From Phenylobacterium sp. (GTDB taxonomy: Bacteria > Pseudomonadota > Alphaproteobacteria > Caulobacterales > Caulobacteraceae): 40,767 nt of DNA. Positions 35,153 to 40,767 of the stretch are shown piece after piece. The notes beneath the pieces are model-generated. The model was given only the letters and a program-made list of their open reading frames with translations. It did not search any database and was not told where the DNA came from. A program made the position numbers and the translations under genes. Location of the stretch: the NCBI RefSeq assembly GCF_030693405.1, contig NZ_JAUYAW010000029.1, positions 1 to 40,767 of the forward strand, given 5' to 3'. The stretch's first letter is position 1. The number at the start of each line of letters is the position of its first letter.

Positions 35153-35872
35153 GTGTTTCTTTCCGGGACGAAGGACATCGCTCTTGAGAGTACGGCCCTT
35201 CCAGGCCTGGGGGAGTATGGGCGGTATTCTGCGACCAAGCCGCGCAAACTAGCTCATCAGCTCAGCCTCGATCTGTGTCGGTTTCTTGACATCCTTATCG
35301 CCCTGTCTGTTTTGATCTTTATCGCACCACTGATGCTAGCCATTGCGATGATGATCCGCGCCCAGGACGGTGGCCCTGCGCTCTTCCGCCAGAGCCGGAT
35401 CGGCGAAGGCGGCAAGGCCTTTAAGTGCCTTAAGTTCCGCACCATGGTGATCGACGCCGAAGCCCGGCTCAACGCCCTGCTGGCCCGCGATGTTGAAGCC
35501 CGCAAGGAATGGGAAGCCGACCACAAGCTGCGCAATGATCCGCGCATCACGTCGCTTGGGGCCTTCCTGCGCAAGTCTAGCCTCGATGAGCTGCCGCAGC
35601 TTTTTAACGTGCTGAAGGGCGAGATGAGTCTGGTGGGACCTCGGCCCATCGTGGCCGCTGAGGTTCCGCGCTATGGTCGTTGGTTCCCATATTACTGCGC
35701 GGTCAAGCCGGGGGTCACAGGCCTATGGCAGGTGAACGGCCGCAACGATGTCTCCTATCACCGCCGGGTGGCCTTGGACGTGTTGTACGCCAAGACCATC
35801 GGTGTCCGTCGCTACGTCCAGATCATGGCCGCCACGGTGCCGGCCGTGCTGATGCGCAGCGGTTCCTACTAG
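35153..35872 (+). CDS. Polyprenyl-phosphate phosphoglycosyl transferase (bacterial sugar transferase)
   Basis: A 239-residue monotopic PGT (PF02397) that starts lipid-linked repeat-unit synthesis by moving a sugar-phosphate onto undecaprenyl phosphate. A hydrophobic re-entrant helix at ~43-66 (LDILIALSVLIFIAPLMLAI) leads to FRQSRIGEGGKAFKCLKFRTM, the catalytic Asp145-Glu146 in KSSLDELPQ, and SLVGPRP. The end VTGLWQVNGRND is also family-specific. It is a minimal-size enzyme without the extra WbaP-type membrane domain, like Caulobacter HfsE/PssY/PssZ. GTG 35153 follows GGGGG. Which sugar is transferred cannot be told; galactose, glucose or the 6-deoxy sugar from the dehydratase are options. Confidence 0.92.
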   Translation: MFLSGTKDIALESTALPGLGEYGRYSATKPRKLAHQLSLDLCRFLDILIALSVLIFIAPLMLAIAMMIRAQDGGPALFRQSRIGEGGKAFKCLKFRTMVIDAEARLNALLARDVEARKEWEADHKLRNDPRITSLGAFLRKSSLDELPQLFNVLKGEMSLVGPRPIVAAEVPRYGRWFPYYCAVKPGVTGLWQVNGRNDVSYHRRVALDVLYAKTIGVRRYVQIMAATVPAVLMRSGSY

Positions 35873-35956
35873 GCCAACTTATCTCACCTGTTTTATGCGA
35901 CTTGGCGAAACCTATCGCCAGCGCCTCAAGTATCGCCGGGAGGAGCCTGGCTTCTG

Positions 35957-36700
35957 ATGTCGCAAGCGTACAGCCTATCGGATGACGCCCGTCTGGCCAG
36001 CGCCCTGGCAAGTCAGGCTGGCCAGCTTCTTCTGTTGGCCCGAAACCAGACTATGCTGACCGGCAAGTTCCTCGGTGGGCTTGGCGACGCCGTCGGCCAG
36101 GGGTTCCTGAGCCATAGCCTTTCGGCACTTCGCCCCCACGACGCGGTCCTGTCCGAGGAGGCCGCCGACGACGAGAGCCGCCTGGGCCGCTCCCGGGTCT
36201 GGGTTATCGACCCCCTAGACGGAACCCGGGAGTTCTCCGAGGGTCGCGACGATTGGGCGATTCACGTAGCCCTGTGCATCGACGGTCATCCAACCATCGG
36301 CGCCGTCGCCCTCCCCGGCCTGGGCATGGTGCTCGACACCGCCACCCCACCACCCATGCCAGACGCACCGGACGGCCTGAAGATCCTGGTTAGCCGCTCT
36401 AGGCCCCCTGAGGTCGCCAGCCGCGCAGCCGAGATCCTGGGCGCCGAGCTCGTCCCCATGGGCTCCGCCGGTGCCAAGGTGATGGCCGTGGTCCGCGGCG
36501 AAGCCCACGCCTATGTGCATGCCGGCGGCCAATACGAGTGGGATTCAGCCGCCCCCGTGGCGGTCGCGCTGGCGGCAGGCTTCCATGTCTCACGGCTCGA
36601 CGGCGCGCCCATGGTCTATAACCGCAAGGACACCTATCTCCCCGACCTGGTCGTCTGCAGAGCAGAGCTGAAGGACCGGCTCATGGCGGCGGTGGGCTGA
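35957..36700 (+). CDS. cysQ: 3'(2'),5'-bisphosphate nucleotidase-type phosphatase
   Basis: The 247-residue inositol-monophosphatase-fold enzyme has Mg2+ motifs LSEEAADD, DPLDGT (Asp85, Asp88) and WDSAAPVAVALAAG. Its C-terminus (GAPMVYNRKDTYLPDLVVC) matches CysQ enzymes, which hydrolyse PAP to AMP and phosphate. PAP is the by-product of sulfate assimilation and of sulfotransferases. Within a polysaccharide locus it might support sulfation of the polymer, but no sulfotransferase is visible here, so this could be a housekeeping gene. The symbol rests on motif similarity. It is 84 bases after the sugar transferase. Confidence 0.85.
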   Translation: MSQAYSLSDDARLASALASQAGQLLLLARNQTMLTGKFLGGLGDAVGQGFLSHSLSALRPHDAVLSEEAADDESRLGRSRVWVIDPLDGTREFSEGRDDWAIHVALCIDGHPTIGAVALPGLGMVLDTATPPPMPDAPDGLKILVSRSRPPEVASRAAEILGAELVPMGSAGAKVMAVVRGEAHAYVHAGGQYEWDSAAPVAVALAAGFHVSRLDGAPMVYNRKDTYLPDLVVCRAELKDRLMAAVG

Positions 36701-36756
36701 GCCATGAAAAGCCACCTCACTGCTGGCGTCGTCTTCGATAGCTTCAGAGTTCAATC

Positions 36757-37986
36757 ATGCGCATAGCGGTCCACGATTACGCAGGGCACCCGTTCGTGTT
36801 TGAACTCTCACGTCAGCTCGCACGCGATGGGCATGAGGTCATGCACCTCTTCTTCGAAGGGGATCCAGGCCCAAAAGGCGCAACTCAGCGCAAAGCATCG
36901 GATCCCGATAATCTCTCGATTGCACCGGTTCAGATTAGGAAGCCCTACAGAAAAGACAAAATGTTAGTGCGCCGCGCTCAAGACATTGAGTACGGACGAA
37001 ATTGTGGCGACGCTATAATTTCATTCAAGCCAGACATCATTATATCTGGAAACACCCCGATTGAGAGTCAGAAACGGTTGGTTTCAGCTGCGAAAAAAAT
37101 CGACTCTGCATTTGTATTCTGGATGCAAGATTTCTATAGCCTAGCAATTCGCGAGCTGATTGGGAAGCGAATGCTTGGTGCTGGAGTGGTCGTCGCAGCT
37201 ATCTATGAACGACTTGAAAGGTCTCTCCTTAGACGTAGCGACGCTGTCGTCATCATCAGCGATGACTTCATCTTTGGGCTCGATAAAATCAATGTTGATC
37301 ACCGTAAATTTCACATAATAAACAACTGGGGAGCAATTAGTGAAATACCTATTGTCGAAAAGAACAACCCCTGGTCAAGGCGGATGGGACTGGATTCTGA
37401 ATATGTAATTCTCTATTCAGGGACGCTTGGACTAAAGCACGACCCCATGGCAATTTGTGCTATAGCCGACCATTTCGCAACAGATAAGAGTGCTAAGGTG
37501 GTCGTATCGGCGGTTGGCGCTGGCTTCGATGCTCTCAGGTCAGAGCTACATTTAAATCCACGACCAAATTTGATACTCAACGGGCTGGAGCCAATAGAGA
37601 ATCTCCCAGATATGCTCGGAACAGCAGACGCATTCATCGCTCTTCTAGAGAATGACGCAGGAAGATACTCTGTCCCATCTAAGGTCTTGAGCTACCTTTG
37701 CGCTGGAAGGCCAATTATACTCTCAGCCCCTGCATCAAATCTTTCCGCAAAGATCGTCCTGGAAGCAGGTGCCGGTCGAGTATTTGAGCCTGGAGACCAT
37801 CAGGCCCTTGTGGCTGCGGCCGAAGACCTAAAGCGCGACGCGCACATCCGGCTGGCCATGGGCGCTGCCGGCCGCCGTTACGCGGAGAATTCATTCGATA
37901 TAGAAGCCATAGCAAAACGGTTCACCAGCGTCTTCGAGGCCGCGCTTGAACATCGCCATCCGCGGAAGCTGGCTCCAACGGAATGA
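36757..37986 (+). CDS. Glycosyltransferase, GT4 family (WbuB/WcaI-like)
   Basis: A 409-residue GT-B fold transferase. The N-terminal acceptor domain begins HDYAGHPFVFELSRQL. The C-terminal donor domain shows VILYSGTLGLKHDP, NLILNGLEPIENLPDML and the E-x7-E-like stretch around LENDAGRYSVPSKVLSYLCAGRPI, followed by IVLEAGAGRVFEPGD. This subgroup often adds fucose-type or N-acetyl sugars in capsules. It is the only classical glycosyltransferase in the locus. Base composition from ~36890 to ~37780 is much lower in GC than its neighbours and codon choice is different (many ATA, AAA, AAT), which points to recent acquisition. The last ~200 bases return to local composition. Donor and acceptor are unknown. 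Confidence 0.88.
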   Translation: MRIAVHDYAGHPFVFELSRQLARDGHEVMHLFFEGDPGPKGATQRKASDPDNLSIAPVQIRKPYRKDKMLVRRAQDIEYGRNCGDAIISFKPDIIISGNTPIESQKRLVSAAKKIDSAFVFWMQDFYSLAIRELIGKRMLGAGVVVAAIYERLERSLLRRSDAVVIISDDFIFGLDKINVDHRKFHIINNWGAISEIPIVEKNNPWSRRMGLDSEYVILYSGTLGLKHDPMAICAIADHFATDKSAKVVVSAVGAGFDALRSELHLNPRPNLILNGLEPIENLPDMLGTADAFIALLENDAGRYSVPSKVLSYLCAGRPIILSAPASNLSAKIVLEAGAGRVFEPGDHQALVAAAEDLKRDAHIRLAMGAAGRRYAENSFDIEAIAKRFTSVFEAALEHRHPRKLAPTE

Positions 37987-38025
37987 AATTCCTTGTATCT
38001 AATTTGATCCTGACTTGAGGACGAG

Positions 38026-39108
38026 ATGACTGAAACTTCTAAGTCGAAACGCAAGGTCGCCCTGATCACGGGTGTCACCGGGCAGGACGGCGCTTATCTG
38101 ACAGAGTTACTCTTGTCCAAGGGCTACGTCGTGCACGGGCTGAAGCGGAGATCGTCTTCGTTCAATACTGGGCGGATAGAGCAATTCTATCAGGACCCAC
38201 ATGAGGAGGACCAGCGCCTGATCCTGCACTACGGCGATCTGACCGACTCCACAAATCTGATCCGCATCGTCCAGCAGGTGCGTCCCGACGAGATCTACAA
38301 CCTCGCCGCCCAGAGCCATGTGGCGGTCAGCTTCGAGACCCCGGAATACACCGCCAACGCCGACGCCGTCGGCACCCTGCGCCTGCTCGAGGCCATCCGG
38401 ATCCTGGGCCTGGAAAAGACCACCCGCTTCTACCAGGCCTCTACATCCGAACTTTACGGCCTGGTGCAGGAAGTGCCGCAGAGCGAGACGACGCCCTTCT
38501 ATCCCCGCAGCCCCTATGGGGTAGCCAAGCTCTACAGCTACTGGATCGTGGTGAACTACCGCGAGGCTTATGGCATGCATGCTTCCAACGGCATCCTGTT
38601 CAACCATGAGAGTCCCCTGCGCGGGGAAACCTTCGTAACCCGTAAGATCACGCGCGCGGTGGCAGCCATCAAACTGGGCTACGAGGAGCGCCTCTATCTC
38701 GGAAACATCGACGCCAAGCGCGACTGGGGCCACGCCCGGGAATATGTCCGCGGCATGTGGATGATGCTGCAGCAGGACGAGCCGGACGACTATGTCCTGG
38801 CCACTGGCGAGACCACGGTGGTCCGCGACTTCGTCACCGAGGCCTTCGCCCAGACCGGCGTCACCCTGCGCTGGGAGGGCGAGGGCGTGAACGAGCGCGG
38901 CCTCTGCGCGGAGACTGGCCGGGTCTATGTGGAGATCGACCCCCGCTATTTCCGCCCCACCGAAGTCGATCTGCTGATCGGCAATCCGGCCAAGGCCAAA
39001 ACCAAGCTCGGCTGGACCCACAAGACCAAATGGCAGCAACTATGCGCCGAGATGGTCGCCGCCGACCTGATCACCGTCGCTAAGGAGCAACGCCGAAATG
39101 CCGAGTGA
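38026..39108 (+). CDS. gmd: GDP-mannose 4,6-dehydratase
   Basis: The 360-residue enzyme converts GDP-mannose to GDP-4-keto-6-deoxymannose, first of two steps to GDP-L-fucose. It has the NAD/NADP motif [11 protein letters not shown] (~15-25), the Gmd signature [15 protein letters not shown], catalytic STSELYG and SPYGVAKLY (Tyr/Lys), plus [16 protein letters not shown] and [11 protein letters not shown]. Length is normal. GAGGA lies just before the ATG. It overlaps fcl by 11 bases, so the two are surely co-translated. The first ~150 bases are somewhat less GC-rich than the rest. Confidence 0.97.
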   Translation: MTETSKSKRKVALITGVTGQDGAYLTELLLSKGYVVHGLKRRSSSFNTGRIEQFYQDPHEEDQRLILHYGDLTDSTNLIRIVQQVRPDEIYNLAAQSHVAVSFETPEYTANADAVGTLRLLEAIRILGLEKTTRFYQASTSELYGLVQEVPQSETTPFYPRSPYGVAKLYSYWIVVNYREAYGMHASNGILFNHESPLRGETFVTRKITRAVAAIKLGYEERLYLGNIDAKRDWGHAREYVRGMWMMLQQDEPDDYVLATGETTVVRDFVTEAFAQTGVTLRWEGEGVNERGLCAETGRVYVEIDPRYFRPTEVDLLIGNPAKAKTKLGWTHKTKWQQLCAEMVAADLITVAKEQRRNAE

Positions 39109-40057
39109 GGTGATCTACCCCCTCAAGGGCAAGCGTATCTGGGTCGCCGGGCATCGGGGCATGGTCGGCTCGGCCGTAGTGCGGCGTCTGGCGTCGGAGG
39201 ACTGCGAGGTCCTGACCGCCGGCCGCGACCAGCTGGACCTGCGCCGCCAGGCCGAGGTGGAGGCGTGGATGGACCAGGCCCGCCCCAACGCCGTCATCCT
39301 GGCCGCGGCCAAGGTGGGCGGCATCCTAGCCAACGACACCTATCCCGCTGACTTCCTGTATGAAAACCTGATGATCGAGGCCAACATCATCCACGCCGCC
39401 CACCAGGCCGATGTGGAGAAGCTATTGTTCCTGGGCTCATCCTGCATCTATCCCAAGGAAGCACCCCAGCCGATCCCCGAGAGCGCGCTGCTTACCGGTC
39501 CCCTGGAGCCGACCAATGAGTGGTACGCTATCGCCAAGATCGCCGGCATCAAGCTGGCCCAGGCCTATCGCCGCCAGCACGGCCGCGACTTCATCAGTGC
39601 CATGCCCACCAACCTCTATGGCCCCGGCGACAATTTCGACCTGAACACCAGCCACGTGCTGCCGGCCCTGATCCGCAAGGCCCATGAGGCCAAGATGGCC
39701 GGTGCCGACCACATCACGATATGGGGGACTGGCACGCCGCGCCGGGAATTCCTCAATGCTGATGACTGCGCCGACGCATGCATATTCCTTATGAAGACTT
39801 ATTCGGATTTTGAGCACGTCAATGTCGGCTCGGGTGAAGAGCTGACGATCTTGGAGCTAAGCCAACTAGTTTGCGATGTTGTCGGCTTCAAAGGTAAAAT
39901 CATTATCGACGCATCAAAACCAGACGGGACACCACGCAAACTAATGAGCGCCAATAAGCTTAGAAGAATGAACTGGTCGCCACGCATAAGCCTGTATGAC
40001 GGCGTGACTGACGCATACCGTTGGTTTCTTAAGTCGGGCACAAGCCAGTTGAGGTGA
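39098..40057 (+). CDS. fcl: GDP-L-fucose synthase
   Basis: The 319-residue epimerase/reductase completes GDP-L-fucose synthesis from the Gmd product. It has the NADP motif [10 protein letters not shown] (~15-24), AAAKVGGI, the catalytic region [11 protein letters not shown], Tyr/Lys in [11 protein letters not shown] and [10 protein letters not shown]. Length is typical. The start overlaps the end of gmd. From about 39770 to the stop the sequence is markedly less GC-rich than the first 670 bases although the protein stays in family ([26 protein letters not shown]). That suggests a recombination junction inside the gene. Confidence 0.96.
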   Translation: MPSEVIYPLKGKRIWVAGHRGMVGSAVVRRLASEDCEVLTAGRDQLDLRRQAEVEAWMDQARPNAVILAAAKVGGILANDTYPADFLYENLMIEANIIHAAHQADVEKLLFLGSSCIYPKEAPQPIPESALLTGPLEPTNEWYAIAKIAGIKLAQAYRRQHGRDFISAMPTNLYGPGDNFDLNTSHVLPALIRKAHEAKMAGADHITIWGTGTPRREFLNADDCADACIFLMKTYSDFEHVNVGSGEELTILELSQLVCDVVGFKGKIIIDASKPDGTPRKLMSANKLRRMNWSPRISLYDGVTDAYRWFLKSGTSQLR

Positions 40058-40378
40058 CGATCAGCTCCTCAAGCCGATCTCCAAAGCACGATTTTGCTGC
40101 GCTAGAATTTTCCGCGCTGCCACCTTGCCGCCGACCTTAGACCGGCTGGGGCCGGGCCTTCTTTCCTGTTCAGATCTACTCCCAGAAGACTGAACCGGTT
40201 CTCCGAGAGCCAGCGAGGATGCATTACGCCGCTGAGCCCTATCGCTCAGCGCTTGACCGACGAAGGATCACGCCGTCGATGAGCCTGCTGCTGGGACAAC
40301 GCTCGGATGGAGAACTGCTCCCAAGCGCTCTGACCTTGCCCCAACCTTGGACCAGGCCGGGCCGGGATTTCTCGCCGG
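40058..40378. other. Gene-free stretch between fcl and IS debris
   Basis: I find no supportable gene in these 321 bases. The only structure I see is one copy of an imperfect direct repeat at 40114-40173, whose partner begins at 40325. The sequence is probably decayed mobile-element DNA. Confidence 0.6.
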
Positions 40379-40382
40379 TCAG
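40114..40382. repeat. Imperfect direct repeat pair (40114-40173 and 40325-40382)
   Basis: Two ~60-base segments align from GCGCT through ACCTTGCC, ACCTT, GACC, GCCGGG, TTCT and end at TCAG, with roughly three quarters identity by eye and one- or two-base gaps. The second copy ends at the stop codon of the decayed IS3 transposase, so the pair may mark 3' ends of two related insertion sequences. Confidence 0.5.
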
Positions 40383-40592
40383 GCGTCGGGTGGGCCATGG
40401 GTCCCGGCGCCCTTCATCAGCTCGATCGGGCACTTGTCGCCAATCGCGCTGTGGGGACGATTTTCGTTGTAGTCCCTACGCCAAGCCTCGCATTTTGATC
40501 GGGCGTCGTCGAGGGACATGAACCAGGCGGTGTTCAGGCATTCGGCCCGGACCTTGCCGTTGAAGGACCCCGCAAAGGCGTTGTCCGTCGTA
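40379..40592 (-). pseudogene. IS3-family transposase C-terminal remnant
   Basis: About 70 codons of the OrfB/DDE integrase C-terminus remain: TDNAFAGSFNGKVRAECLN, then WFMSLDDARSKCEAWRRDYNENRPHSAIG and a stop at 40379-40381. Intact relatives read NAF-I-E-S-FNG; here the catalytic Glu is Gly (FAGSFNG). Homology fades upstream of TDNAF and the rest of the gene is missing. It is a dead fragment. Confidence 0.82.
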
Positions 40593-40656
40593 CGCGTCCG
40601 CTGATGACCGCCTGTTGAGGTCGAGGGCTGGGGTCTAAGTTCCGGGCGTGGGCGGC

Positions 40657-40767
40657 ATGGTGTCCATTGAGGGCTTAGTGGACACGATGTCGGCGTTGGT
40701 TAGCGTGGATCCTGATGCGACCGGCAAGGCCCGCAGAAGGCGGCGTCGCACATGGAGCGATGAGGAA
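40657..40767 (+). CDS. IS66-type TnpA-like transposase accessory protein, N-terminus (runs off right edge)
   Basis: Thirty-seven codons from ATG 40657 to the window end. The basic run KARRRRRRTWSDEE is typical of the start of the HTH region of IS66 TnpA and IS3/IS911 OrfA proteins (RRRWSDEEK). A second possible start is at codon 11. The element continues past the window, so its family is provisional. Confidence 0.65.
   Translation, partial: MVSIEGLVDTMSALVSVDPDATGKARRRRRRTWSDEE

Larger units (their letters stand above)
40379..40767. mobile_element. Nested insertion-sequence debris at the right edge
   Basis: A truncated IS3-type transposase tail (minus) abuts the start of another element's transposase gene (plus), with a junction somewhere in 40590-40656. 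The arrangement fits insertion of the second element into the first. I could not identify terminal inverted repeats or a target duplication inside the window. Confidence 0.6.

Noticed and set aside
20080..36000. PEP-CTERM/exosortase (XrtA) polysaccharide locus
   Set aside because: No exosortase, PEP-CTERM protein or PrsK/PrsR-type genes are present, and the co-polymerase and kinase are fused as in Wzc.
38107..39039. 310-codon open frame antisense to gmd
   Set aside because: Shadow of a fully conserved dehydratase; no ribosome site or recognisable motif.

Overview
The window reads as chromosomal DNA of an alphaproteobacterium of the Caulobacter/Phenylobacterium/Brevundimonas type. Three things point there: high GC with dense, short-spaced genes, many TonB-dependent receptors, and families common in Caulobacterales (DUF3126, a TorF-type porin, a LapG/HvyA-type BTLCP protease). 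The genus is an inference from gene content. I saw no rRNA, tRNA or CRISPR array.

Bases 1-6631 (minus strand) form a cell-surface-signalling locus. In transcription order it holds an ECF sigma factor, a FecR-type anti-sigma (4-base overlap), a TonB receptor with an N-terminal STN signalling domain, a secreted PHP-domain metallohydrolase (CehA/McbA type), and a second TonB receptor that runs off the left edge. The two receptors are close paralogues in the plug; only one has the signalling domain. The second has a leader in which an upstream arm could pair with its ribosome binding site.

Bases 6700-19900 are mostly ordinary chromosomal genes: a TetR regulator divergent from a PF10118 metal-dependent hydrolase, an alpha/beta hydrolase, a PAS-rich hybrid histidine kinase, DUF3126, NUDIX-cysE, a lipoprotein/trypsin-like protease pair, a nitroreductase, queF, an SDR and a TorF-like porin.

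Bases 20080-40057 are an exopolysaccharide/capsule locus interrupted near its start by pckG and two small genes. Sugar-nucleotide genes are a membrane NDP-sugar 4,6-dehydratase, galE, gmd and fcl. Assembly genes are a phosphoglycosyl transferase, one glycosyltransferase, a Wzy/ligase-type polymerase and a Wzc-type co-polymerase/tyrosine kinase. Export genes are a very short Wza-like OPX protein and a separate outer-membrane beta-barrel. Less usual members are a LapG-type BTLCP lipoprotein with a large insertion, a small TM protein coupled to the polymerase, an alanine-rich secreted protein, a tail-anchored small protein and a CysQ-type phosphatase. No Wzx flippase is visible. I infer a Wzx/Wzy-type pathway making a fucose-containing polymer, with the short OPX and the beta-barrel sharing the export role. 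The BTLCP and the alanine-rich protein are the best candidates for something undescribed.

The right edge is insertion-sequence debris: a decayed IS3-type transposase tail and the start of an IS66-type TnpA-like ORF. The glycosyltransferase and the 3' end of fcl are clearly less GC-rich than their neighbours, which suggests exchange of a serotype-like cassette.
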